Made by a program: the position numbers and the translations under genes | The notes under the pieces: model-generated | What the model saw: only the letters and a program-made list of their open reading frames with translations | Told to the model about the DNA's origin: nothing | Database searches by the model: none | Part shown: piece by piece, positions 24,986-36,754 of the stretch | How the letters are laid out: each line of letters opens with the position of its first letter | Numbering within the stretch: position 1 is the first letter of the stretch | Assembly (NCBI RefSeq): GCF_000001735.4 | Contig: NC_003074.8 | Location: 9,982,101-10,046,100 of the forward strand | DNA: 64,000 nucleotides | Reading direction: 5' to 3' | Source: Arabidopsis thaliana | Taxonomy: Eukaryota; Streptophyta; Magnoliopsida; Brassicales; Brassicaceae

Positions 24986-26074
24986 TCATAGAAATTCTAA
25001 TGTCATATATCTAACATCTTCTAAGATGCCTCTCTTTTCTATACGAACTGGCCGCAATGGGATCAACATCACACTGATATCATCAAACGAGCCTCGTGAA
25101 GCCGAGAGATCAACAAGCTTCTTACAAGCTGCTAACAACAATGGCTTCTCGGTTCGTAAGCAGAAGGGACGAGCAATGTCTACTGCTTCTTGGTTACTCA
25201 CCTTATCCCATAAACCATGTGATGCCAAGATTAAGAACTCATGGTCATGCTCAACTCTCGAGATCTTTGTCTCTGGTTCAGCTATAACCCATTTCTTAAG
25301 TTGAGCATCTCCGATTCCTCTTGGCACAACTAAGGATCCCTGGATTCTCCACAACGTGAAACATATCAACATATCCTCCCGTGGTTTCAATTCTTTTCCG
25401 TTCATCATCTCTAGACGGACAATGATCAGAAAATAAAACTTTAGCTACACCTCCTACACTCATAACAGCACGACAGTCACCGGCGTTTGACACAACAAGG
25501 CTCCCTTCGCTAACCAAAGCCGTGACACAGGATGAACCACCCTTAAAACCTTCCTCCTTAAGAAACGTTGTGTCTGTAGTCAAGTAACTACGTTTCCACC
25601 GCTTCAGCTATCTCCAACTCGTGTCTTTTACCAACTACTTCTTCTACAATGTTCTTATCTAAGTTCTTAGCTGGACACTCAGCCGCTTTAACTCCTCCAT
25701 GACCAACATAGACTCCAAATATTGCCTGCAAATTATCACAAAGCAAAACAACGTTTAGAATACACAATACATAAAGATTCATCAATAACTACACAATTGT
25801 ATCAAATGATTCTGTAAAACTTCTAATTCTATTCATAATTTCAATTTTCCCCAAACAACATCATGAAGAATCCTAATTTTAGATAGCTTATTAATCCAAT
25901 CAATGTAGATCTCACATGATAAACCCTAATTTGAGCTGTAATTGCTAATCAATTGAATCAAAATCTCCAATTCGATTCAATTCTAAACCTAAATTGAAAA
26001 ATGAATTTGAAATTTGAAATTACCTGTTTACGATCTCCATGAAGATTGGTGATAGTGGAGAACCGATCCTCCAT
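24986..26074 (-). pseudogene. Group-B (AP2C-like) protein phosphatase 2C, broken (probably At3g27140)
   Basis: A PP2C remnant: exon 1 26074-26024 (MEDRFSTITNLHGDRKQ), exon 2 from 25725. The first frame ends in a stop near 25587 just after IAEAVET. The next segment ([52 protein letters not shown]) is in another frame, and a third frame resumes near 25355 with [20 protein letters not shown] and ends SFDDISVMLI plus a tail. Two single-base shifts therefore break it. Metal-binding sites are also lost: the usual DGHGG reads VGHGG and the usual DGLWD reads HGLWD, so even a full-length product should be inactive. It lies wholly inside the MULE-like element. It is commonly annotated as a gene; the annotation would need introns to skip the breaks. 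Confidence 0.8.
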
Positions 26075-26398
26075 AAGAATTTGATTTTAGAGATGAAGAG
26101 CGACACTATATATTATTTATTTTAAAAAAATATCCATTTATTTGCTGTAATTGTGAGATTACTCCCTTTCTCATGTCGAGATCTCAACCGGCACGAAATA
26201 GAAAGAACATGTATTACACGTGTGTTTTATTAGATAACACAGCAAAACCAATCGAACTGGTTAAGCAATTTATGGTTTAATTTTGAAAGGATATAATTGT
26301 CCTTTTATCTTCTAGAAATAAGGAAAAGTGTCTGAACCTTAGAAAGTGCCTCAAACGTAAAAAGATTTTCTAAAAGTGCCTAATAGTGTAACATTCCC

Positions 26399-26407
26399 TT
26401 TTACATA
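26399..26407. repeat. Right 9-bp target-site duplication of MULE-like element
   Basis: TTTTACATA, identical to 22387-22395, directly after the CCC that ends the element. Confidence 0.85.
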
Positions 26408-27591
26408 TTAATTACTTCTTTTAAATAAATTAATGTATAAAAATCTATTTTAAATCACTCATTTTTTCTTAAAATTTGGATTAGTTATCTTATAATTTAA
26501 TTCACATTATCACCAAATTTTAGCAAAAATCAAAATACAGTTTTATGTTATTATAAAATAAAATATATCTATTATCTGACAGAAGACTCTCCATATATAT
26601 TGGATTACATATACTTAATTTTTCTTAATTATTCTTTTTATCTTAATATCTAGAATCTATTTTTTTATTCCATTAACACCACTATCAAGAAGCTAAACTT
26701 TCTCAATATTTGAATATATAATTCAAATTTTTGGGTATATATAGTGATTTATTTTGCCAATTCATTGTAAAAATATGTTTTGTAACAACGATGCCGACTT
26801 GCTTTGTTGCATCCAATCTTAAGCCTCACATTACAGTCTAATAGAAACAACACCATCGCACATTAGTAGTAGAAGTATGTTGCATAACAAAACTGCAAAT
26901 ACATGAGAATATTACACAACGAATAATAGTGTAAAATGCTGCATCTTCACGAAGAGTTTTGGTTTTAGATAAATATCACATTTTCCCCTTTATTCGAGTC
27001 ACTTATCATCTCATTTGAGCTATATTTTCTAAAATTAAAATCCATTAAGCTTTTGAGGTAGTTTTAGATTTTGTAGATTCTGTTTTTTAGCCTCTCAAGA
27101 ATTTGGAAATTAGTTTCCCTAAAAATTCGGAAATTAGTTTTCTAAAAATTTAACCCATTTAAAAAAAACATTTTATTTGATCCATTTAAAAAATCTAAAT
27201 TCTCTAGCAAAAAGAAACCAAACTAAAACTAAGGATGTTTTTGTTTTCTCAAGTTCATATATGATTTTTTTAAATCACTAAGGATTTCTAAAGCAATAAA
27301 TTAACTAAAATTTTTGAACTAATAACTACCAAGTTTTCGATATATAAACAATTCTAATTGAATTGAAACAAGCTCATTCGATTTAGACAGATTGTTTCGA
27401 ATTATTCAGATATAACAACCTTTCTTATTTTTAACACAATCTTGCAAAAGCTTAAGATATATCACAAAATGAGCAATCACTAGCGTTCACCAAAAACTCA
27501 AGATAGACTCTGAATCAGAAGATAACCCACAATAGCACCGTTCTATTCAATCACACACACACAAAACCACAGCTTCGCAAAGTTTTTGCCC
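26408..27591. other. AT-rich spacer
   Basis: No gene seen. The segment nearest 27591 is the likely 3' UTR of the kelch F-box gene on the minus strand. Confidence 0.5.
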
Positions 27592-28860
27592 TTACGCAAT
27601 CATTACACAACAGTTTAGGATAAAATGATTGAACCTAACGCCACAGCAACGTTTAGACTCCTCCCAATACAGCTTGTTCGCAGGATTTGCGGATGGACGG
27701 CTCGTGTAAACCGACATTGTCTCGGCCCTAGACGGACCGGCTGATGCTCCAATCACAAGCAACTTATCTCCAAGTGACTTAAACGCAACGCCCCATCCTC
27801 CATTAGACTTAGCCCTCACGGGCACATCTCCAAGCTTCTTCCAAGAGTTTGCATTTGCATCATAAACGCGGAGCTCGTTCGCCGAGGTTTCCAATGAGTA
27901 AAGATCATCCCCAACCACTGCGATGAGCGGTGGAGATTGGACAGAAGAGAAAGACATGTCTTTGAGAATGTCCGGTATGAGTTCCCATGTGTTCGTCTTC
28001 TCGTCGTAACTTTCTCCGCAAGTTAGGTTTTGACCATTCTCATCCCGGCCTCCGAGAACATAAAACTTGCCACGCAAGTAACACCCAGAGCAGAATTTCC
28101 GCCGCTTATGCATTCCGCGTAGAAGCGTCCACGTTTTGGTCTTAGAGTCATACTTCTCAACGCTGTCCACAACTTCCATGGTCCCGTTTCCTTCAATTTT
28201 CAACCCACCAGCTACAAACACAACAGTCCCACAAGTAGCAGAAGCAAACAAGATTCGCGGTGTGATCATCGCGGGACCTTTGAACCATTTGCTCGTCTCC
28301 AACTCGTACCGCCATAGCGCAATGCTCTTCTCCTCTTTCCCAGTGACAATCAAATGAGTTCCAGCGCAAAGCGATTCTTTATCTCCATGGAGGAAGCATA
28401 TGTCAGAAGGAAGTTCCGGAAGCTTCTGGCAGTTCCCAAAGCCCTTGTCAAACATCGTCCAACACGTATCACCACTCGACAACATAAAGACAGACGGTTC
28501 AACTACACCGCGCTCGCGCCTCACCTTGAAAATCTCATCACTCTTTAGCAAACGCGAAAACCCCTTATTAAGTAACTTTAGTTTCCAATACTCGAAACGC
28601 GGCACGCGTGCGAGTATCTCGACCTCTAACTCGTATACGAGCTGAGGAACATTTAGTAAACAATAATCTGCATCCTTAGGTTTCAAACATGTACTGCTCA
28701 GAGCCTTAGTGGCCTCCCCTGTTTCTTCCCCATCCCAATCCAAACTAGGTTCTACGTTTAGATCAGGAATCTCGTAGCGATGAACCCGAAGCTTCTTCGA
28801 CCTAGACCAGCTAGAGCTTGCCCCAATTCTACCGATTTGATCTTCTCCTAGCGTCAACAT
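27592..28860 (-). CDS. HOLT: Kelch-repeat F-box protein, miR2111 target, legume TML homologue (At3g27150)
   Basis: Single-exon CDS of 422 residues. An F-box-like segment lies at about residues 70-115 (VPQLVYELEVEILARVPRFEYWKLKLLNK, shown here only as landmarks), followed by kelch repeats (FVAGGLKIEGNGTMEVVDSV, FYVLGGRDENG, ANSWKKLGDVPVR). Such proteins are substrate adaptors of SCF ubiquitin ligases. Its legume homologue TML restrains nodulation, and the Arabidopsis gene, recalled as HOLT, restrains lateral-root formation under shoot-derived miR2111. The miR2111 site lies in the coding sequence (28664-28684). A leader intron is likely (acceptor TTTACAG at about 28905, donor CCGT/GTAAGT at about 29472). 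The gene is isolated, with AT-rich spacers on both sides. Confidence 0.93.
   Translation of the reverse strand: MLTLGEDQIGRIGASSSWSRSKKLRVHRYEIPDLNVEPSLDWDGEETGEATKALSSTCLKPKDADYCLLNVPQLVYELEVEILARVPRFEYWKLKLLNKGFSRLLKSDEIFKVRRERGVVEPSVFMLSSGDTCWTMFDKGFGNCQKLPELPSDICFLHGDKESLCAGTHLIVTGKEEKSIALWRYELETSKWFKGPAMITPRILFASATCGTVVFVAGGLKIEGNGTMEVVDSVEKYDSKTKTWTLLRGMHKRRKFCSGCYLRGKFYVLGGRDENGQNLTCGESYDEKTNTWELIPDILKDMSFSSVQSPPLIAVVGDDLYSLETSANELRVYDANANSWKKLGDVPVRAKSNGGWGVAFKSLGDKLLVIGASAGPSRAETMSVYTSRPSANPANKLYWEESKRCCGVRFNHFILNCCVMIA
28664..28684 (-). promoter_or_regulatory. miR2111 target site within the F-box kelch CDS
   Basis: The plus strand here reads TAATCTGCATCCTTAGGTTT plus C, nearly the mature miR2111 (recalled as UAAUCUGCAUCCUGAGGUUU plus A), so the minus-strand mRNA is complementary with mismatches only at positions 14 and 21. 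Bases 2-13, including the 10/11 cleavage point, pair perfectly. Confidence 0.9.
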
Positions 28861-28904
28861 CTCTATGTAAAATCCTGGCCTAGTGCACTTTTGACATTCC
28901 CTCT

Positions 28905-29472
28905 CTGTAAATTTTTAGCCCAAAACTAAATCAGAATCAAACAGTAACAATCATTTATTGAAACAGTGAACTAAAGATTAAAAATTGCAAACTAAATCAG
29001 AATCAAATAAAGCATATTCAGATTTCTATTTCAGTAATTTTTTCTTTCGTACTGAAACAACAAAGATCGTAACCTTTTTTTAGATGGAATCATGGAACAG
29101 AAAGAAAAAAAGATTCAATAGTGAACTAATTAAGTCTAACAAATTTGATTTGTAAGTAATTGAAATCCTTAACAGAATATTTTTAATCGAATCCAATTCA
29201 ATAAGATTACTGCCTTACTGGTTATGTTTATAAACAATTTCACTTCCCTGGAAAAAAAATAAAGACAATTTATTGTCGCTAATCCGAGTTGATTAGAATG
29301 ATTTGACTAAATTAAAACAGTCAACTAGGGATTATAGATTGCAAACCCTAAAATCAACGGTCAACGAGTGAAAACACATAAATATGTTTGACTAAATTAC
29401 TGAAGAACAAATAGATTACAAAACAATTTTATTGAACCCTAAAAACTGGTCAAAAGTCAAAGAGAAACTTAC
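28905..29472 (-). other. Probable 5' UTR intron of the kelch F-box gene
   Basis: Minus-strand donor GT|GTAAGT-like at 29472 and acceptor TTTACAG ending at 28905, 45 bases before the ATG. The upstream leader is a GAA-rich tract (29520-29585). Inferred from splice-site quality only. Confidence 0.5.
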
Positions 29473-32400
29473 ACGGGAAGAGAAGTCAATAAAAACCCTA
29501 GAAATTCTGATTTTGAAGCTTTTTTTCTCTCTTATCTTTCTTTTGAAGCTTTCTTCTTTCTTCTTTCTTCTTCTTCTTCTTCATCTGTAAATAAGAAATC
29601 ATATCAGAAAAAAATACAAAAAGAGATGACGAGAGATTAATTAAATATTAAATGCCATAAAGAGAAACTAACCTTTTTTTAATAAAACAATTAAGAGAGC
29701 TTTTAACGAATGAGAGAAAGGTATCCACCCTCAGTTACAGGGGAGATTCAAGCATAGTTTAGAATTCTCCATAAATAAAAAAACTTACTTTATAGTGTAT
29801 TGGAATAATAAAGGCATTTGATTTGTGAGTAACGACAAAACCATGTTCGATTCATCTTCAAGAATCACCGGTAAAAAAACTCGAAAAGGCAAAAAAGCTA
29901 AGATTTATGATTAAAAAATGTAATTTATATATTTATTTTTTATCTGACTGTACGTGAGACTATGCGTGGAAGAAAAGGAATTTTCAAATCGAAGAAGAAG
30001 AGACAAATTCTTTTTATAAAGTTGATTCTTGAAAATTAAAAAGAAAGAAATGGTGGTCACAATTTTCTAATTTTAAATAGCTTTTAATATTATTGTGAAA
30101 AGTGAAAACATATTAAATTAGTTAGCATATACTGTAGAGTGTAGACTGGAATATTCTACACTGCCGAAAATAATAATAAAAAGGCATTTTGAGTCTACTT
30201 TTTATATACACGAAGCATTTAATTAAAAATTTATTTTTTAATGAAATTCGTCTCAGATTTAAATTTAAAATGTTTAGTAATGCGAATCTTATAGTTATTA
30301 AATTTTAAATTTTTTTATTTATGTGCATTATTTTTTCAAAATAGTTAAAAATTTCTCATTTCACTATAATTGTTTCTGTTATATTTTATAATTCATTCGT
30401 CATCTTTCGCCATCTACTCTCTTTTCACCTTATATTGGCTCAGATATAATATATTCAACTATAAATTAGTTTTTAAGTTATATAGTATATACTTTCTCCT
30501 TTCTATCTTTCAATACTCCATTCTTATTTATAACTTGCATGATTTTCTTATTAAAGTGAACATCAAAGAATTTGGAGAAGTGTTTATCATAAGGTTTCTT
30601 TGACGATTTTTGGGTGCATGTTAAATTGTTTTATAGATGACAAATCTCATATATAGCTCATTCCTATTCACAAACTTCGGATTTCATTGTTAAATTTTAT
30701 ATTTTATCTACCGTTTAAAAAATACAAAATTCTCTTTTAATATATATGATTTGACATTATATTATTCTAGATATTATTTTTAATGTTGGTTTTCTTCAAA
30801 TGTGTAACTTAGGAAATCATAATTCTAATTTTAATATATATATATATATATATATATAGATATATATAAAAAATCCTTCTTAATTATAATTAAGAAATCT
30901 TCTATCTAGCATTACTATTCTAATTCCCAATCAGCATTCACAACTATTATTATTACAAAGTTTTATTATTCGATTTGATTATATATTTTTCTGATGTTCA
31001 GGCAAGTTTTTGTTTTATTTCAAATCACCTTTATTTTTTTCCAATATATATGTTAGTTTTCTAAACACTGACTAATATTTAGCTTTTCATGCATAAATAT
31101 TTAGCTTTTTTTATGTTTTTTGTTTAATTTTAAACCACCTTAATTGTTTTCAATATATGTTAATTTCTTAACATTGATCAATATTTAATAAACAAAATAA
31201 GTTTTACTGGCTTTTCTTAAACTATAAAAAACAAAAAAAAATAAAATTAAGGTGGTTTAATATAAAACAAAATCATTTCTACTCGAATAACAATATTTTA
31301 TAACGGCAATTACACCTCAAAATCTTCAAAACATGGTGTATGTCGGAATCCTAGGTTTGAGGGTTCCTAGCATGGCAGTGGGAGTAACCATCACCATTTT
31401 AGAAAACCTTGTTAAACAAAAATTGATTACTGTATTTTTTTTTTTTTGCGAAGAACTACATACGTTAGAATAACAATTAACAAGGCCGAGTAAAGATTAT
31501 AGAAATATTAAAATGTTTACAATTTTCATTGATAAAAAACCAACTAAATTAGACACTAACATATCTTTTATCAGACTCTGGGATGATGGATATTATTAAA
31601 ATTCTATCGATAAAAAATTAAAATATAAAAAATATATGTAGTTTAATTGTCATGAATTCTTATTATTAAAACGTGTGTTTTGTGTTTATGATATTTAGGC
31701 TGCTATCAAAAAGATTAGTATATCAATCCACAGTGCTAGACATAACGTTTAGGATTGGTAAATAAAAAAACACCTTTCCCAGCATTAATTTTTCACTTGA
31801 GAGAAGTTGAATTTAGTTTTCTATATTATATATTTAAACTACTCCAGACAATAAAATATGCTTATACTTTTGGGAAGATATACTTAAGACAAAAAAAATG
31901 AAATTTTTATTTATAGCCGATCATTTACTTAAGACAAAAAAAAATGAAACTTAATTATAACCACCAAGTTAACTACTATATTAACCTACCGAAGCAAAGC
32001 TTAACTATATGCTATACGTGGCTTGTACAGAAAAAGAACTCACAAACATTTTTCCTTCTTTAACTCTTAACATTAAATACCCTTACTTAATCAATAGATT
32101 AATTCATATGTCACGTCTTATGTGTTGTCTTTCCACTCTTTAAGTGGAAAGGGTTTTGCTTAATCCTTTTCAAACCTATCTCATGTTATCATTTTCGTAT
32201 ACAACATAATATTTAGAGAAAACAACAAATAATAGTTATACCTTTTTGGTTCAAAAAAACAAAAATTAAATGGTAAGTTTAAAACTATAAAACTTGTAGT
32301 TGACGAAAAAGTAGAAAAAATAGTAGAAAAGACATCGTAGAAGTTGCACACAAAAAAAAAAAGACATCATAGAAGAAAAATGAAGCGTGATATTGATTGA

Positions 32401-35400
32401 TTACATAAGTATTATATAGACCAGTTATTCAAAACTTGTATGAATAACTAGGTTATGATTATTATTACCTCATATGTTCCTAAGTTTTAAGTTTTTCACA
32501 TATAGTAAGAAAATAAATTAAAATTTAACTATAAATGCACATTTTTGTTATTTACGATTTTCTGTAACGCTAAACCAATTAATTAATAGTAAATTAGTTT
32601 TCTTGAATTTTACAATTCTTCATCATTTTGTTTTGAAATTGTTTTTAAAACATCTTTTAAAATTTGGAATAATTAGGGACCAAGGGAGATTCCTAACCTA
32701 GTTTTTGTCCGAAATAATACTCTGTTAGTTCCAAACTAATCCAAGTTTTTCTTTAAGAAAAAATTATATCACAGGCCAGTCATGCCTAATATATTTTCTT
32801 TATATTTTGGAATCAAAGTGTTCCACGTGAATTTTTGTAATTTGGAATTAAAGTGTTTTTGTTGTCCAATCAAAGCGACAATGCCTAATCTATTGTCTTT
32901 CATAACTGTTCGCCTGTCATTTATGTCCAAACTATATTGTTTACGATTTTCATCACCAAAACTCTTTAATTATACTAATTATCGGTTTTTAAATATCGAA
33001 AACACTCAGTTAACGTATTGCATTCACATTTTAAGAACCCATAATATTTTAGTAAACATTAATTTTTGCATCATAAGCGCTAACACATATGTATATATAA
33101 CTCTATTAATTGACAAAAAAAAACTCTATTAATTTGTTCACTGCCAAAAAATATAACTATTCGTTTCTCAACTATTTTATTTATATTTTATCTTTGTTAA
33201 TGACTTTGTAAATAATGTTAGAAACCTAAAACATTTATATACAATGAAAGAAGAATAGTTAAGATCTAAAGTTAACTAGTGTGGCATGATGGCAACTTTA
33301 GATCTAAAGTTAGATCTAGACTTCAAAAAAATCACTTTCCATTATATTCAAGTTCGATATCGGCTTGCGTCCTTTTTTTTAACTCGACTCTCAAAATGGT
33401 ATGGGTAAGGTAACATTACCTTTCCCCAATTGAGTGGTTAGTTCTATATACGCTTTCGACAGCATATACGATTGAGTGTGTTGTTTGTACCTTCTGGAAT
33501 CATGTTTTGAGGTAGGCAACCAAATGTGTGAGGTAGGCTTTTACGTCTAAATTTCTTCCCTTGCTTTAATTTTTGAAAGATTCAACGGGCCTGTTTTCTC
33601 CTAAGCTCGAAGCTAGTCAATCCAAATCAATATCAGGAAAATTGTGGACCATATATATGTAACCTTAATCAAGAAAAGAATGGCAATAAGCAGTTAGCTA
33701 GTTTAATAGTCTAGTTTAGTGGAAGAATTTTAGCCGTTAATATATTTGAAAGAGTTAGTTCATCTATATGTTTACAGAATTGGATTACTCATACAAAAAG
33801 TAAATGTCTTTGTTCAATTAATATTTCTAAGACAACCTAATTTTTAAGATTAGAAAGATATCGAAGTTTGTGGTCCTATATCAAATCATGAACGATAAAC
33901 GGAGGACGTACGTACTATGAAGTATTTTATATAAACATGATTTTCTGAATCATTATACATACAAAATTTAACATGAAAATTGGATAATGACAATAAGAAG
34001 TCGACATCATCATATAACTAATTCTGAAACTTAATCGCACTAGAGAAATTAATTGTTAGAAAATAGGTAATATAACCAACCTCAATGCCACAAGTCGTAT
34101 TCGGTGCAGGTAGGCAACCAAATGTGTTAAGTTAATGCTAAATAACATTTGATGTTGGTATGAAGAGAAAAGTTAAATCACTAATTTTTGGTTTGGTGAC
34201 TCGCTCTCAATAGCAATCTTTGTGCTTAACAAATCATCACTACTGATGTCAATAAAAAAAAGAGCATCATTACTATTTTATATAGAAACAATAAAAAAAC
34301 AAAACCTTAATTAGTTTCATTCCTCCAAATGACAAATTTAAGATATTTACTAGTATTAGATGATAAATTATTCATTCACATATAAAACTGCATAAACATA
34401 ATCTATGTTTTTAATGACTGATATAGGCTGAAAAGAAAAAAAAGAGACTGATATAGGCTTTATATGAAAATACTGCATTTGAAAAAATTTCATTCCTTAC
34501 ATGTTTTTTTTTTGTCAACCATGCATACCTTACATGTTATTTTATAAAATTTAAGACACAATTTCAGATTATCAAAAAAATCCAGGAATTTTTTTTTTTG
34601 TCCATATTTAGATCAAATACATGAAATTTATAAATAAAAAATTTACCCTCTATTCTAGTTAAAATACGTTTTGATGTAGATTAAAAATAGTTAAATATGA
34701 TTCCAAGACACATAATTTATTTTTGATTATATTTAGAGAACTAACGAAAATGGTGGCTTCCTGCAATGTTGAACAAAACTTTTTAAAAACCTATATACTT
34801 AGAAGTTAGAAAGTACATTGATTTACGAATTTCCAAATTTAGAATTTATATCATAGATTAGTTAAGAAAAAATATTGATAATTTTATCTAAGACTCATGG
34901 GAGATCGACAACTACTCATATTGGCCAATCTTAAGATTTCGTTTGTTGCATCAAATCTATATTTGTTTAATCACGAACTTATTATATCTATAAAGTAGAA
35001 GTAACTTTATTTCTCCTTAATATATTTTGAAAAAATGCAATTCCTAATGATTTAGTATAGAGGAAGTTCACGTAGACAGTCACCATTATCGCTTCCCATA
35101 GGAAATATTTTATTCAAAATACAGCAGACATTGATTTTTTTATTTATTTTTTTCTGTGATAACATCTCAAATTTTAGGTAGTTATGAAATAGATAATATT
35201 GAAGCGTTTTCATTTATAATGGGCCTTATAAAACCAATCTAGCCCATATCACTACCAACCCATTTATTACATCCGAATCTAAATTAATCAAACCCGTATA
35301 TTAAACCGGGTTTAAAATTCTGACCCGTAATTGATCCACTGACCTAGAAATTGGGGGGAATTGAATCTTATCCATAATTCAATCTCTTCCAATTTCTCTT

Positions 35401-35430
35401 CTTCTTCTTCTTCTTCCTCGCGACGCGTTA
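29473..35430. other. Long AT-rich intergenic region
   Basis: About 6 kb with no convincing gene. Contents: a TA microsatellite at 30834-30868; a block at about 30960-31290 where a TTTGTTTTATTTCAAATCAC-like phrase recurs as a direct copy about 110 bp later and as an inverted copy near 31250, suggesting an old MITE; and an exact repeat of aggtaggcaaccaaatgtgt at about 33510 and 34108. The last ~200 bases before 35431 are the GHS1 promoter and leader, ending in a TTC-rich tract. Confidence 0.5.
30834..30868. repeat. TA dinucleotide microsatellite
   Basis: An almost pure run of TA units, interrupted once by GA near 30859. Confidence 0.9.
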
Positions 35431-36754
35431 ATGGCGGCTTCGTTCTCACTCACGAGCTTCATCTCCTTCATCTCACCATTCAAATCTCAAACTAAACCTA
35501 CACCACCACCAAATCTCACTCTTCCTTCTCCAACAATCTCCCAAAGGCGAAGAAATGATCTCGCTATCGAATCAATGGCGGTCGAAGAAACTTCCTCAAC
35601 CGCTTCTTCACTTTCCTCTGAGCTTGCTTCCGTGATTTGTCCCTCGCTTGCTTACTCCAACACACTCTTCTTCAGTTCTGGATACAATGTGCAAGTGTTT
35701 GTTGAAGATAATGAGTCAGAGGAGAGGCTTGTGAATCGATTTAGGAGAGAAGTGATGAGAACTGGTGTTATACAGGAATGTAAGAGGAGAAGATACTTTG
35801 AGAATAAACAAGATGAGAAGAAACGTAGGACTCGTGATGCTGCTAAGCGTAATAAGAAAAGGTAATATATCTGTGTTGAAACCGAGATTGGGTATTGATG
35901 ATTGAACTGTGAAGATTTTATGCTTAGTTCGTGAAAATTATCACTGCCTCTTAGGTTTAGAGGGTTGAATGGTCTCAAATTTTGAGTGTGGTTCATGTTA
36001 CTTCAATTTGGTGATTGTTTTGTTCTGGTTGATACATATATTGAAACAGAGATTGGGTATTGATGATTAAACTGTGAAGATTTGATGCTTAGTTCTTGAA
36101 AAATATCACTGTCTCTTAGGTTTAGAGAGTAAAGATTTTGAGTGTGGTTCATGTTTCTTCAATTTGGTGATTGTTTTGTTATATCTGCTTGTGCAGTGAT
36201 TGATTCATTTGTTGAAACAAAGATTGGTTATTGATGATGGAGTTCAATGATAGCTTGTGATGGTCTTGATACGTAGTTATTGAACACCTATTCTGTCTCT
36301 TAGCTTTAGAGGATTGAAATAGAGACGTTTTAGTCACAAATTTGTATGATATGTTTGTTCTGTGAGAATTCTTATGCTATATCTGTTTTCCAGTGATTGA
36401 TTCATATGTTGAAACAGATTAGGTATTGATGATTAACTTCCAATGATAGTCCTTTTGGTAACTTGGTTATTGAAAACCTTCACTGTCTTTATTGGATTCA
36501 TCTGTGAAGATTTTGATACTTGGTTATTGAAAACCTTCACTGTCTTTATTGGATTTAGAGGATGGAAATAGTGAATAGATGAGTCTCAGATTTGTATGTG
36601 GTTTCATGTTTCTTGGTTGGGTTTTATTTTCAGGCGTCCTCAAGCAAGGTTTACTCAAGAAACAAGAGAAGAAGCAGCAGCAGCAACTAAGAGTAAGAAA
36701 AAAGATGAGGAAGAAGACAACTGGGAGATGCCTGGTGGAGATGTACCTTCTTGA
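35431..36754 (+). CDS. GHS1: GHS1, plastid ribosomal protein bS21c
   Basis: Small-subunit plastid ribosomal protein S21; loss gives glucose hypersensitivity (recalled as GHS1, At3g27160). Two exons, 35431-35861 and 36634-36754, giving 183 residues. A Ser/Pro/Thr-rich transit peptide (about residues 1-50) precedes the S21 core: NVQVFVEDNESEERLVNRFR, VMRTGVIQECKRRRYFENKQ, then a long basic and acidic tail (DEEEDNWEMPGGDVPS). The core is S21-like, beginning with the beta strand and continuing into the Arg-rich helix. The intron (35862-36633) consists largely of imperfect tandem repeats. Confidence 0.95.
35876..36560. repeat. Imperfect tandem repeats filling the GHS1 intron
   Basis: A unit beginning ttgaaac.gagattgggtat (start of copies about 35876, 36041, 36212 and 36409; spacing 165, 171 and 197) recurs with the phrase cactgtctcttaggtttaga inside each. 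Copies 1 and 2 are the most alike; copies 3 and 4 are degraded. A final partial unit repeats ttggttattgaaaaccttca twice (about 36460-36550). Confidence 0.85.

Larger units (their letters stand above)
22396..26398. mobile_element. Mutator-like (Pack-MULE type) element, 4.0 kb, carrying a PP2C fragment
   Basis: Bounded by a perfect 9-bp duplication TTTTACATA. The left end reads GAGAATATTAGGCACTT; the right end read inward reads GGGAATGTTACACTATTAGG then CACTTTT, so both share ATTAGGCACTT in inverted orientation, though the left has lost bases. A second GGCACTTT word sits subterminally on each side (22431-22440 and near 26345). No transposase is recognisable, so the element would be non-autonomous. 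Inside are a broken PP2C gene (24986-26074), a further unassigned coding-like stretch on its 3' side, a possible captured exon region at 22800-23160, and a tandem repeat at 24276-24435. Gene-fragment cargo between MULE ends is the Pack-MULE pattern; the capture itself is inference. Confidence 0.75.

Noticed and set aside
32782-33132. 116-codon plus-strand frame in the 29-35 kb spacer
   Set aside because: Cys/Phe/Ile-rich translation expected from AT-rich DNA; no domain, no leader, no conservation evidence.
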